Source: Planctomycetales bacterium 71-10
GTDB lineage: Bacteria > Planctomycetota > Planctomycetia > Isosphaerales > Isosphaeraceae
Length of the DNA: 64,000 nucleotides
Direction of reading: 5' to 3'
NCBI GenBank assembly: GCA_001898385.1
Contig: MKTT01000078.1
Location: forward strand, 1 to 64,000
Shown here: positions 27,340 to 35,877 of the stretch, one piece after another
How the letters are laid out: each line of letters begins with the position of its first letter
How positions within the stretch are numbered: the stretch's first letter is position 1
Translations under genes and position numbers: made by a program
The notes under the pieces: model-generated
What the model was told of the DNA's origin: nothing
Seen by the model: only the letters and a program-made list of their open reading frames with translations
The model's database searches: none

Positions 27340-30269
27340 AGTCGCTGATCCGCCTCCTGCTGGCCGACGTGAAGCACCGCCCCGCGCGCACGGCCCTGAC
27401 CTCGCTGGCGGTGATCCTCTCCTCTTGCGTCGTCGTCTGGGTCGTCAGCGGCTACGACGCGCTGATGGGCCAGTCGATCGACGAGAACGCCGCGAAGGCC
27501 CTCGGCCGGTTCGACCTGGTGGTCGCGGCCGGCGGCGGCCCCCCCGGCCAGGGCATCGGCCGCGGCGCGAACGCGGCGGCGAAGGGTGCCGGCGGCCCGG
27601 CCGCCAAGGGCGAGCGCCCCGACGCCCCCGCGGGCAAGGCGGGCGGTCGTCCCGGCGGACGGGGCGGGCCGGGCGGCGGACCGGGGGGCGGGCCCGGCGG
27701 CGGCGTGCTGCCGCCCCCGCTGATCGCGTCGCTGCGCGAGGACGCGCGCGTCGCCGAGGCCAACGTCACGTCGCAGTCGCGGGTCTCCGTCGGCGTCGTC
27801 GACCCCGACCCGGAGCGGACCCTCCTGCGCCACGACCGGCCCCCCGTCCTGGGGATGCCGCCGCTCGACCCGCCGCTGATCGGCAGCGACGCCCACGAGG
27901 CCCCCTACGAGCTGGAGGACGGCCGCTGGTTCGACCCGGCCCTCCCCGCCGACGGCGCGAGGGAAGGCGTCTTAAGCGCCGAGTATGCGAAGAACCTGGA
28001 AGCGAAGGTCGGCGCCGACCTGGAGGTGAACTCCGAGATCGGCCGGTTCGTCGTCCGGCTGGTGGGGATCGTCGAGCAGCCCGGCGGCGGCGGTCGCGGC
28101 GGCGGGTCGGGCCAGGCGGGCCTGTTCGTCCCCCCCGCCCTGGCCGAGGCGATCAACGGCTACCCCACCCGCGCCGGCCGCGTGAACGTCGTGCTGAAGG
28201 AGGGCGCCGACGTCTCGGCGTTCGTGAAGGAGCTTGAGGAGCGCCTCAAATCCCGCAACTCCTCGGCGACGGTCACGGACCTCCAGGCGCTGAAGGAGGG
28301 CATGGCGCAGGTGCTCTCGCAGATGGGGACGTCCACGCTGGCGTACTCGGCGACGGGCGTGGCCCTGCTGGCGGCCTTGTTCATCATCTTCACCACCCTG
28401 AGCATGGGCGTGAGCGAGCGCGGCCGCGAGCTGGCCGTGCTGCGGGCCGTCGGCCTGACGCGCGGCCAGGTGGCGGGCATGGTCTTCCTGGAGGGGCTGT
28501 TCCTGGCCCTGCTGGGGTGGCTCGGCGGCCTGACGGCCGGCTGGGGCCTCTTGCGGGTCGTGGCGGCGGCCAAGCCCGACCTGTTCCCGCAGGGCGCGGC
28601 GCTGGGGTTCTGGTGCGTGGCCCTGACGGCCGTGGCGGCGGTGGGGGGCGCGCTGGCGGCCTCGATCCAGCCGGCGTGGCGGGCGACGCGCGTCGCGCCG
28701 CTCGACGCCATGGGCCCGACGCCCGTCGCGCCGCCGTCGCGATGGGTGGTCCCGGCGGCGGCCGCCGGCCTGGCCCTGATCGCGATCAACCCGCTGATCG
28801 CCTTCGTCCTGCCGATGGAGGCGACGGCGCGCGCCTGGGCGTATGCGGGCCTCGGCTGCCCGGCGATGGCGATCGGCTTCCTGCTGCTGGCGCCACTGGT
28901 GGTGCAGGTGGTGGAGAAGGTCGCCGGCCCGGCCGTCGCGACGCTCCTGGGGCTCCAGCCCCGGATGCTGGGCTCGATCCTCTCGGCGAACCTCTGGCGG
29001 ACCCTGGGGGCGACGATCGCGCTGACGATCGGGCTGGGGCTCTACATCTCCACCCAGACGTGGGGCTACTCGATGCTCGCCCCGTTCACCCCCGGCGACT
29101 GGGCCCCGGACATGCTCGTCGGCTTCGAGCCCTCGGGCCTGCCCGACGACCAGGTGCCGGCCGTGAAGGCGGTCCCCGGCGTGATCCCCGGCCGCGTGCT
29201 GGCGATGGCCGTGGAGCAGCCGCAGGTCGTCGGCAAGGCCGCGGGGACCGGCGGCGGCGCGGGGGGGACGATCGGCAAGCTCGACAACGTCGTCGTCGTC
29301 GGCGTCGACGTCGACCTGGCGTTCGGCGGCGACGACCCGATGATCCCCCTGACGTACGTCCACGGCGACCGCGACTCGGCCCTCGCCAAGTTGAAGCAGG
29401 GCCGCGGGATCATCATCCCGGACCACGTCCTGGAGTCGTCGGGCCTGAAGCTGGGCGACCCGCTGGAACTGGTCGCGCCCGACGGCCCGCCGGGCGCGAC
29501 GGTCTCGTACCCGATCGTCGGGGCGGTCTCGCTGCCGGGCTGGCACTGGATGACCAAGATGACCGGCCTGCGCCGCCGGGCCGTGCGCACCGGCGCCCTG
29601 ACCTTCGCCCCCGTGGCCGACGTCCGCCGCGACTTCCACGTCGACCGGACCAACTTCGTCTGGCTCGACGCCCAGCCCGGCGCGTCGGCGGATGCGATCG
29701 AGAAGGCGATGCAGGCGATCGCCGAGGCCCACGGCGTCGCGGCGTTCCAGGCCCCCGGCGTGGGCGAGGTCGTCAGCAAGCGGCCCTACGCCCGGCTCAC
29801 CGCCACGGAGACCGTCCGGACGGGGATCGCCAGCCGGGCCGACGCCATGATCTGGGGGATGAGCCAGATCCCCCTGGTCACGCTCCTCATCACGTCGCTG
29901 GCCGTGGTCGACGCCGTGGCCTCGTCGGTGCGCAGCCGGCGCTGGGAGCTGGGCGTCCTGCGGGCCGTCGGCGCCACCCGCTGGGGCCTCGTCCGGCTGA
30001 TCCTCGCCGAGTCGATCCTCATCGCCGTCGTGGTCCTGGCGCTGGGCTTCGGCTTCGGCGTCATGGCCGGCTGGTGCGGGTCGGGGATGTCGCGCTACCT
30101 GAGCCCGTTCGGGGGGATGAACACGCCGCTGGTGATCCCCTGGGCGCGGCTGTGGCTGGGCGTGGGCTCCGCGCTCGTCTTATGCTTGCTGGCGGCGATC
30201 CAGCCGGCCGTCGCGGCCGGCCGGGCCGAGCCGCTCTCGCTCCTGAAGGCCGGTCGCGCCGCGGCGTGA
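27336..30269 (+). CDS. ABC transporter permease with two FtsX modules
   Basis: The 977-residue permease starts at GTG 27336 inside the end of the ATPase gene. A first helix (ALTSLAVILSSCVVVWVVSG) precedes an exported domain, then an FtsX core of three helices around 340-460 (ALLAALFIIFTTLSMGVSER, GRELAVLRAVGLTRGQ), a further membrane segment, a second exported domain, and a last FtsX core around 840-970 (RRWELGVLRAVGATRWGLV). Two internal Gly-rich stretches (about 65-125 and 250-265) look disordered and are unusual for the family. It works with the upstream ATPase. The substrate is not evident. Confidence 0.85.
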   Translation: MKSLIRLLLADVKHRPARTALTSLAVILSSCVVVWVVSGYDALMGQSIDENAAKALGRFDLVVAAGGGPPGQGIGRGANAAAKGAGGPAAKGERPDAPAGKAGGRPGGRGGPGGGPGGGPGGGVLPPPLIASLREDARVAEANVTSQSRVSVGVVDPDPERTLLRHDRPPVLGMPPLDPPLIGSDAHEAPYELEDGRWFDPALPADGAREGVLSAEYAKNLEAKVGADLEVNSEIGRFVVRLVGIVEQPGGGGRGGGSGQAGLFVPPALAEAINGYPTRAGRVNVVLKEGADVSAFVKELEERLKSRNSSATVTDLQALKEGMAQVLSQMGTSTLAYSATGVALLAALFIIFTTLSMGVSERGRELAVLRAVGLTRGQVAGMVFLEGLFLALLGWLGGLTAGWGLLRVVAAAKPDLFPQGAALGFWCVALTAVAAVGGALAASIQPAWRATRVAPLDAMGPTPVAPPSRWVVPAAAAGLALIAINPLIAFVLPMEATARAWAYAGLGCPAMAIGFLLLAPLVVQVVEKVAGPAVATLLGLQPRMLGSILSANLWRTLGATIALTIGLGLYISTQTWGYSMLAPFTPGDWAPDMLVGFEPSGLPDDQVPAVKAVPGVIPGRVLAMAVEQPQVVGKAAGTGGGAGGTIGKLDNVVVVGVDVDLAFGGDDPMIPLTYVHGDRDSALAKLKQGRGIIIPDHVLESSGLKLGDPLELVAPDGPPGATVSYPIVGAVSLPGWHWMTKMTGLRRRAVRTGALTFAPVADVRRDFHVDRTNFVWLDAQPGASADAIEKAMQAIAEAHGVAAFQAPGVGEVVSKRPYARLTATETVRTGIASRADAMIWGMSQIPLVTLLITSLAVVDAVASSVRSRRWELGVLRAVGATRWGLVRLILAESILIAVVVLALGFGFGVMAGWCGSGMSRYLSPFGGMNTPLVIPWARLWLGVGSALVLCLLAAIQPAVAAGRAEPLSLLKAGRAAA

Positions 30270-30320
30270 CCGTTGATCGTGCTGCCTCTTGCGGTTTACT
30301 TAGGAAGGATGATCGTAGAA

Positions 30321-31481
30321 ATGAGCACGCGACGAGATTTCCTGGGCGGGCTGGGCGCGGCCGGCCTGGTCGGCCTGTACGGCGGTCGGGCCTTCGGCCA
30401 GGAGGCGCCGAAGCCGGCCGCCGCGACGCCCGACGTCGCCAAGGCGATCGCCTTCCTGCGCTCGCGGCAGGAGCCGGCGGGGAGCTGGTCGGGCCAGCGC
30501 GAGCCGGGCATCACGGCCCTGGTGGTCGCCGGCCTGCTGCGCTCCAAGCGGGTCGGGCCGGACGACCCGGCGATCGTCAAGGCGCTGGGCTTCCTGGAGG
30601 GCTACCTGCTGCCGAAGGACGGCAAGAAGGTGCCGCACTCGGTCTACGCCACGTCGGTCGGCCTGATGGCGTTCCACGAGGCCAACGCCTCGGGCAAGTA
30701 CGACGCGGTGGTCAAGGAGGCGCAGGGCTTCCTCCGCAACGCCCAGTACGACGAGGGCGAGGGGAAGGGTCGCGACGACCCGCAGTACGGCGGCCTGGGC
30801 TACGGCGACGGTCGCAGCCGGCCGGACATGTCCAACACCTCGTTCATGATCGAGGCCCTGCGCGACAGCGGCGTCCCGGCCGACGACCCGGCGTTGCAGA
30901 AGGCGCTGATCTTCGTGTCGCGTTGCCAGAACCTCAAGAGCGAGTTCAACGACCAGCCGTTCGCCGACAAGGTGAACGACGGCGGCTTCATCTACACCTC
31001 CGGCGAGGTCGCCCCGCCCCCCGGCCGCGCCGGCCGCGGTCGCGAGGCCGAGGCCGAGAAGGCCCGCGTCGAGGCCAAGGCCGAGCGCGAGGAGCTGAAC
31101 GGCGGCATCCGTTCGTCCGGCAGCATGACGTACTCCGGCTTCAAGAGCATGATCTACGCCGGCCTCAAGCCGGACGACCAGCGCGTGAAGGCGGCGATCG
31201 GCTACATCCGGAAGAACTACACGGTCGACGAGAACCCCGGCCAGGGCAAGCGCGGGCTGTACTACTACTACATGGTCTTCGCCCGCGCCATGGCCGCGCT
31301 GGGCGAGGACCCGTTCGTCGCCGCCGACGGCAAGTCGCACGACTGGAAGGCCGAGCTGGCCGCCGCCCTGGCCGCCCGCCAGGAGCCCTCCGGAGCCTGG
31401 GCCAACGCCGACGACCGCTTCATGGAAGGCGACCCCGCCATCGCCACCTCCTTCGCCCTGCTGGCCCTGGCGGCGAAGTGA
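30321..31481 (+). CDS. secreted squalene-cyclase/prenyltransferase-repeat protein
   Basis: The 386-residue protein has a Tat-type signal (STRRDFLGGLGAAGLVGLYGG) and then repeated alpha-alpha units with the pattern of the prenyltransferase/squalene oxidase repeat: AIAFLRSRQEPAGSWSG, GITALVVAGLLRS, NTSFMIEALRDSG, RGLYYYYMVFARAMAALGED and QEPSGAWANADDRFMEG. These form an (alpha/alpha) toroid. The catalytic DxDD motif of true squalene-hopene cyclases is not present, so it is probably a structural or binding relative, common in planctomycetes. ATG 30321 is chosen because AGGAAGG precedes it. The gene follows the permease by about 50 bp. Confidence 0.75.
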   Translation: MSTRRDFLGGLGAAGLVGLYGGRAFGQEAPKPAAATPDVAKAIAFLRSRQEPAGSWSGQREPGITALVVAGLLRSKRVGPDDPAIVKALGFLEGYLLPKDGKKVPHSVYATSVGLMAFHEANASGKYDAVVKEAQGFLRNAQYDEGEGKGRDDPQYGGLGYGDGRSRPDMSNTSFMIEALRDSGVPADDPALQKALIFVSRCQNLKSEFNDQPFADKVNDGGFIYTSGEVAPPPGRAGRGREAEAEKARVEAKAEREELNGGIRSSGSMTYSGFKSMIYAGLKPDDQRVKAAIGYIRKNYTVDENPGQGKRGLYYYYMVFARAMAALGEDPFVAADGKSHDWKAELAAALAARQEPSGAWANADDRFMEGDPAIATSFALLALAAK

Positions 31482-31522
31482 GGCGTTACGACTGAATGTT
31501 GATGTGACTTGGCGTTGCAACG

Positions 31523-31709
31523 TCCTTCCCCCCCGGCGGGGGAAGGTGGCCCGAAGGGCCGGATGAGGGGGACGACGCGCCAGACGGCCGTCGGGATTCG
31601 CGACGGCCCGGCCGGGTGGGGCTTCGGATGCCGACGGTGCCCGTGCTGGTCGTCCCCCTCATCTGACCCCTTCGGGGTCTGTCTTCCCCCGCGAGGGGGG
31701 AAGACCGTT
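31523..31709. repeat. MITE-like palindromic repeat, copy 2
   Basis: The left arm (31523-31574) contains GGAAGGTGGCCCGAAGGGCC then GGATGAGGGGGAC. The right arm (31651-31707) contains GTCCCCCTCATCTGACCCCT then TCGGGGTCTG and CTTCCCCCGCGAGGG. The arms pair imperfectly and each holds its own small hairpin (GGCCC GAA GGGCC; ACCCC TT CGGGGT). The centre has GCCGTCGGGATTCGCGACGG. Relative to copy 3 it is in the opposite orientation: the GGCCC arm is left here and right there. No gene is carried. Confidence 0.85.
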
Positions 31710-31728
31710 CGCTCGGCCGGCCCGCGCG

Positions 31729-33300
31729 TCACCGCCCCGCGCGGAGGACGCGGACGGCGTGGACGGGGGGCTCGACGCCTTCGAAGGAGAGGCGGAAGTC
31801 GGCCCCGGCGTTCTGGGCCCCGTCGAGGCGGGCGTCGGGGAGTTCGAACCGGGCGGTCTTCCAGGCGTGGGAGCCCGAGAGGGACGCGCGCGGGGCGTCC
31901 TTGTAGGTCCCGCCCATCGCGGCCGCCTTGTCGGTCGAGTCGTATTGCAGGCCGATCGCGCCGGGGGCCGCGTCGTAGTAGTCGACCTCGACGACGGCGT
32001 GCGTCGCGGGATGGTCCTTGAAGCCGTCGTCGACGCGGAAGTAAAGATAGCGGCCGGAGTCGACCCCCTTCGTCGGCACCCGCGCGGGCTTGCCGGCGGT
32101 GGTCGTCGGGGCGGAGCGGCCGTCGGCGGCGTCGAGGCGCTCCAGGCCCTTCGAGGCGTCCTCGACGCCGAGCGTCAGGGAGACGGACGGGGCGTCGCTG
32201 TACGGCGTCGTCGGGCGCGGCGGGACGATCCCCTTCTTGAACATGTCGACGTATTTGCGAGTCATGTCGATGTACTTGCGGCCGTACTCGGCGGCCTCGG
32301 CGATCGTGGTCCCCTCGTGGAACTCGTTCCAGGTCTCCACGATCACGATGCGGGGCTTGCGGTTCAGGGCCTTGGCCCAGGCGCGCTCGTAGAACGCGCC
32401 GCCCTCGCGGTCGACGACCAGGGGCTCGCGGCCGGGGACGGCGGAGTGGTCGTAGCCGGGTCCGATCTCGGCGACGCCCAGGAAGTTCGGCCGCACCGCG
32501 CCGCCCCAGGCGTAGACGTCGTCGGCCTCCACCTTCCACGACACCTCCTTGATGACGTAGGGGGTCAGGCCGCCGAACCGCTTCGGGAACTCGGCCTTGA
32601 GCCGGTCGATGCACGACTGGTCGTGCGCCTTGGCGAACGCCGCGGCGTATAGGTCGACGATCGGCCTGCCGTCCAGCAGCGCCCAGTGGCGCGGGGGGAT
32701 CATGGAGAAGAAGTCGCGGATCGTGGCGACGAACCATTCGCGGCCGTAATCGGTCGTCAGGTCGGCGTGGTAGCCCCAGGCGTTCGCCTCCAGCGTCGAC
32801 GTGTCGTAGAACAGGCCGACGGCCGGCGGCTCGATCCCCTCGGCCTTCAGCTCGTCGAGCGCCTTCACGAACGGCGGCAGGCCCTCGAAGCTCCAGAACA
32901 TGGGCGAGCCGGGGGTATGGTCGGCGGGCGTCCCCCAGAAAACAGGCAGGACGACGTCGATGCCGGCCGCGACCATGTCCTTCAACTGCTGCTTGTGCCA
33001 GGCGACGTTCCGGTACGAGAACCCCTCCAGCGTCGGCGGGTGGGTCGTCAGGGCGTCGGAGCCATCGCCGTCGACGACGTGGGCCTTGCTCGGCGCGTCG
33101 TACCAGTAGAAGTAATGCGTCATCACGACCTTGTCCCCCGGCCCGAACCGGCGGGCCTGGGCGAAGTCGCCCGGCTTCAGGTCGATGTGCGGCCCGATCG
33201 CCGGCGGTATCGGCCGGGCCGGCTGGGCGCAGGCGGTCGAGGCCGCGAGGACGAAACATGCGACGGGCGCGAGGGCCCGGGGGAAGGTCATTCGATCCAT
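31729..33300 (-). CDS. secreted DUF5010 / glycosidase-like protein
   Basis: The 523-residue protein has a signal peptide (ALAPVACFVLAASTACAQ) and a TIM-barrel-like body of the DUF5010 type: VVMTHYFYWYDAPSKAHVVD, MVAAGIDVVLPVFWG, VGLFYDTSTLEANAWG and IVIVETWNEFHEGTTIAEAA. The last motif, with Glu residues at strand ends, is where glycoside-hydrolase catalytic acids usually lie (related to GH71/GH99-like folds). The C-terminal 170 residues form a probable beta-sandwich carbohydrate-binding region. The start could also be the ATG three codons later. The gene ends next to repeat copy 2 and is convergent with the squalene-repeat gene. Confidence 0.7.
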   Translation of the reverse strand: MDRMTFPRALAPVACFVLAASTACAQPARPIPPAIGPHIDLKPGDFAQARRFGPGDKVVMTHYFYWYDAPSKAHVVDGDGSDALTTHPPTLEGFSYRNVAWHKQQLKDMVAAGIDVVLPVFWGTPADHTPGSPMFWSFEGLPPFVKALDELKAEGIEPPAVGLFYDTSTLEANAWGYHADLTTDYGREWFVATIRDFFSMIPPRHWALLDGRPIVDLYAAAFAKAHDQSCIDRLKAEFPKRFGGLTPYVIKEVSWKVEADDVYAWGGAVRPNFLGVAEIGPGYDHSAVPGREPLVVDREGGAFYERAWAKALNRKPRIVIVETWNEFHEGTTIAEAAEYGRKYIDMTRKYVDMFKKGIVPPRPTTPYSDAPSVSLTLGVEDASKGLERLDAADGRSAPTTTAGKPARVPTKGVDSGRYLYFRVDDGFKDHPATHAVVEVDYYDAAPGAIGLQYDSTDKAAAMGGTYKDAPRASLSGSHAWKTARFELPDARLDGAQNAGADFRLSFEGVEPPVHAVRVLRAGR

Positions 33301-33664
33301 GGCGACGACTCCCCGCCGGCCGCGGCGGGGGCCCGTCGGGCCGGCGAATCCTGGTAGGCGGCCGGGCCCGCACGAGGCCCGACCTCGGCGCGATTATCGA
33401 CCCGACGGCCCCCCGGAGCAAGGGGCCGGCGTCGACGATCCGCCCCCGCCGGGACGCCGTCGGGGGGCGTACGGGCGATGCGGGTTCGACGATGTTTGAG
33501 CTTGTGCGTGCGGCACGGGATGGCAAATCTCGAAAAAAGTTCGTCCATTTTACGTTCGTTAATGGTATTTATGCGTCCGACGTCTTGGGGACGATCGCCG
33601 CGTCCGACGGATCGGTGCATCCTCCGTCGGCGCGGCCGGCCTTCAACTTCCACGGAGGTTCGTG
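33301..33664. other. divergent intergenic region with AT-rich segment
   Basis: The left 190 bases are GC-rich and featureless. The part from about 33520 to 33585 is unusually AT-rich for this genome (runs such as CGAAAAAAGTTCG and CCATTTTACGTTCGTTAATGG) and lies about 80-145 bases upstream of the PEP-CTERM gene, so it probably holds its promoter. I could not pick a -35/-10 pair with confidence. Confidence 0.4.
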
Positions 33665-34180
33665 ATGAATCGCGAGATGAGGGGGCGGGCGAGGTTCCTG
33701 ACGGCCGCGATCGCGGCGCTGGCCCTCGGGGCGGCGGAGGCGAGGGCGGACCAGCTGTTCACGCTGTCGGGCGTCGTCTTCAACGACGGCACGGCGATCA
33801 CCGGCACGTTCACGACGAACGACGCCCTCAACGCCCTGCTCGACTTCGACCTCACGACGGTGGACGGGGCGGTCACGGGATTGCACTACGTCCCGGGGAC
33901 GGTGGACGACTCCTCCACGTCGCTCCCCGCCATCATCGTGCTGTCGACGGCCAGCCCGTTTCGGAGCTTCCAACTGACGCTCGACGGGTTGACGACGGCC
34001 GGCGCGCCGGTCCTGATCGGCCAGTTCGACAGCTTCGAACAGACGGCCGCCGGCCGTCGCGAGATCGTCGCGGGCTCGGTCGTCGGCGCCGCCATCCCCG
34101 AGCCGTCCTCGGCCCTCCTGGCCGGTCCCGCCGCCCTGGCCGCGCTGGCGATCGCGGCGCGAAGGCGTCGCGCGGGGTGA
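33665..34180 (+). CDS. PEP-CTERM sorting domain protein
   Basis: The 171-residue protein begins with a signal peptide (FLTAAIAALALGAAEARA) and ends with AIPEPSSALLAGPAALAALA, then a basic cluster (ARRRRAG), which is a PEP-CTERM exosortase signal. The middle part is a small beta-rich domain (FTLSGVVFNDGTAITGTFTT) of unknown function, similar in pattern to other short planctomycete PEP-CTERM proteins. GGAGG six bases before ATG 33665 supports the start; a GTG one codon earlier is possible. It stands alone. Confidence 0.8.
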   Translation: MNREMRGRARFLTAAIAALALGAAEARADQLFTLSGVVFNDGTAITGTFTTNDALNALLDFDLTTVDGAVTGLHYVPGTVDDSSTSLPAIIVLSTASPFRSFQLTLDGLTTAGAPVLIGQFDSFEQTAAGRREIVAGSVVGAAIPEPSSALLAGPAALAALAIAARRRRAG

Positions 34181-34271
34181 ACCACGCAAGCCCCGCGGCC
34201 CCGCCCTCGGGGGTCGCGGAGGCGTGCGATCGCGACCGGGTCGCCGATCACCTTCGAGGTGTGGTTCACGG

Positions 34272-34294
34272 TGTAATACAATTGCAGTATTACA
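34272..34294. promoter_or_regulatory. AT-rich inverted repeat (possible operator or hairpin)
   Basis: Perfect 8-bp arms TGTAATAC and GTATTACA flank seven bases in a GC-rich setting. It lies 91 bp after the PEP-CTERM stop and about 60 bp beyond the surE remnant. No T-tract follows, so an intrinsic terminator is unlikely. A protein-binding site is possible. Confidence 0.3.
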
Positions 34295-34354
34295 TGCGTC
34301 GGAACTTCACGCCCATCGTGATCGGTCCTGAGGGAGAGGGAATCGATGCGTCCG

Positions 34355-34434
34355 TCAGCCCTTCCAGTCCCGGGGGGCGACTTCCTGGAGCAGGCCGTGG
34401 CGGGTCATGTCGAAGTGGAGAGGGCTGAAGACGA
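34355..34434 (-). pseudogene. remnant of surE 3' end
   Basis: Read on the minus strand this segment encodes FSPLHFDMTRHGLLQEVAPR-DWKG and a stop, clearly matching the last 26 codons of the intact surE gene (TPLHFDMTRHDLLQEVGGWD-WKG). I count about ten mismatches in 80 aligned bases, and the reading frame is kept. Upstream homology stops abruptly at the 3' end of the 127-aa gene, whose stop codon lies at 34435-34437. It therefore looks like a truncated duplicate of the 3' part of surE. Confidence 0.75.
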
Positions 34435-34818
34435 TCACGTCCCTGTATCGTAGAGTTCGAGTCGCCGAATGGAGACCTCCACCCAGCTTCCTACCGCCGG
34501 ACAGGTCCCTTCGCACTCGACCAGGAGCAACGAATCCCCGATCCTCAAGCTCGCCGTCTGGTCATCGAAGACGTCCTCGACACTGGCCACGAGTACGACC
34601 CTATCCTTCAGAGCAAGGATGCGCGGCGTCTCCTCGTCGGTCGTCTTGGCGTCGACGTCGAATCGCAGCGGGCGGCGCAGATCCAACTCGACGTCGTACT
34701 CGCGGCCTGGCTCGGGAACACCCACCGCCCAGACGCCTCGGCCGGCACCGTAGCGGCAGGTGAATTCCACGATCGGGCCGGTGGGCGTTGCGTCCGACGA
34801 TGTGACGGTGACGTGCAT
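34435..34818 (-). CDS. hypothetical protein between surE and its remnant
   Basis: The 127-residue protein has no signal peptide. It is rich in beta-strand patterns with many Asp, Glu and Val residues: PIVEFTCRYGAGRGVWAVGV, RILALKDRVVLVASVEDVFD, SLRIGDSLLLVECEG and WVEVSIRRLELYDTG. This suggests a small OB- or beta-barrel-like domain. I do not recognise a family. The ATG at 34818 lacks a strong ribosome binding site. Its stop codon touches the border of the surE remnant, so the gene may have arrived with the rearrangement that split the surE copies. Confidence 0.5.
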   Translation of the reverse strand: MHVTVTSSDATPTGPIVEFTCRYGAGRGVWAVGVPEPGREYDVELDLRRPLRFDVDAKTTDEETPRILALKDRVVLVASVEDVFDDQTASLRIGDSLLLVECEGTCPAVGSWVEVSIRRLELYDTGT

Positions 34819-34899
34819 TGGGACGGGGTCCGCCTCGCGCCTCGGCCGCGATCCAGGGCCTCCCCCCCGGCGTCGGGGGAGCGGCCTCGAACCGGCCGC

Positions 34900-35661
34900 T
34901 CAGCCCTTCCAGTCCCAGCCGCCGACCTCCTGGAGCAGGTCGTGGCGGGTCATGTCGAAGTGGAGGGGGGTGACGGCGATGTAGCCGTCGGCCAGGGCGG
35001 TGACGTCGGTCTCGGGGCCGGGGACCTCGCGGGGGGGGGTGTAGGTCATCCAGTAATACGTCCGGCCGCGGGGGTCCTGCCGGCGTTCGAAGCCCTCGCC
35101 GTGGCGGCCCAGGCCCATCGGCACCACCTTCACGCCCTTCGCCTCGCCCCGCGAGTGCGCCGGGATGTTCACGTTGAACAGCGAGCCGTTCGTCGGCTTG
35201 TTCGCCAGGATCTGCTCGATCACCTTCCGCGCCTGCTTGGCGGCGCGGGGGAAGTCGAAGTGCTCGGAGAGTTCCAGCGAGACGGCGATGCTCGTGATCT
35301 TGAAGAACGCCCCCTCGATCGCCGCGGCGACGGTCCCCGAGTAGAGCACGTTGATCCCGGCGTTCGCCCCGCTGTTGATGCCGGAGACGATCAGGTCCGG
35401 GGGCCGTCGCATCAGCTCGCAGATGGCCAGCTTCACGCTGTCGGCCGGCGAGCCCTCGATGGACCAGCCCAGCGTAGTGCCGTCGTCGTCGTCGACCTGC
35501 TTGACCACCAGCGGGTTCAGCAGCGTGATCGTGTGCGCCACGCCGCTCTGCTCCAGCGCCGGGGCGGCCACGGTCACGTCGCCCAGCTTCATCAACTCCT
35601 TGCGCAGCGCCCGGAGCCCCGGCGCGAACACGCCGTCGTCGTTCGTCAGAAGGATATGCAT
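34900..35661 (-). CDS. surE: 5'/3'-nucleotidase SurE
   Basis: SurE dephosphorylates nucleoside 5'- and 3'-monophosphates and short polyphosphate, and is linked to stress survival. The 253-residue length is typical. The family fingerprints are present: MHILLTNDDGVFAPGL with the metal-binding N7-D8-D9 group, the conserved Ser and Asn in LIVSGINSGANAGINVLYSG, and the PRGRTYYWMTYTPP region near the C-terminus. It is transcribed away from the RNA ligase gene. Its last 26 codons are repeated as a remnant about 550 bp downstream. Confidence 0.92.
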   Translation of the reverse strand: MHILLTNDDGVFAPGLRALRKELMKLGDVTVAAPALEQSGVAHTITLLNPLVVKQVDDDDGTTLGWSIEGSPADSVKLAICELMRRPPDLIVSGINSGANAGINVLYSGTVAAAIEGAFFKITSIAVSLELSEHFDFPRAAKQARKVIEQILANKPTNGSLFNVNIPAHSRGEAKGVKVVPMGLGRHGEGFERRQDPRGRTYYWMTYTPPREVPGPETDVTALADGYIAVTPLHFDMTRHDLLQEVGGWDWKG

Positions 35662-35877
35662 CGTCTCGACTTCCGATCCTTTCCGGGGGTTGGACGGGGC
35701 GCGAAGGAGCCCGGGACTCCATCCCCCGCCGATCGTACCGGCCCCCGTCCGGCCCCGTCAACGACCGGCCGGGGGCGCATCCATCTCGACCCCGCCCCGA
35801 ACCCGGACGCCGGCCCGCGCGTCGAAGGGCGGGAGCCCGGGGCGGCCGAGGAGTCGATCGGAAGCGAGGAAAGCGCC

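Noticed and set aside
34813-35877. N-terminal extension of the RNA ligase frame (355 codons)
   Set aside because: It lies antisense to surE and is shadow sequence. The ligase motifs and a ribosome binding site fit ATG 35878.
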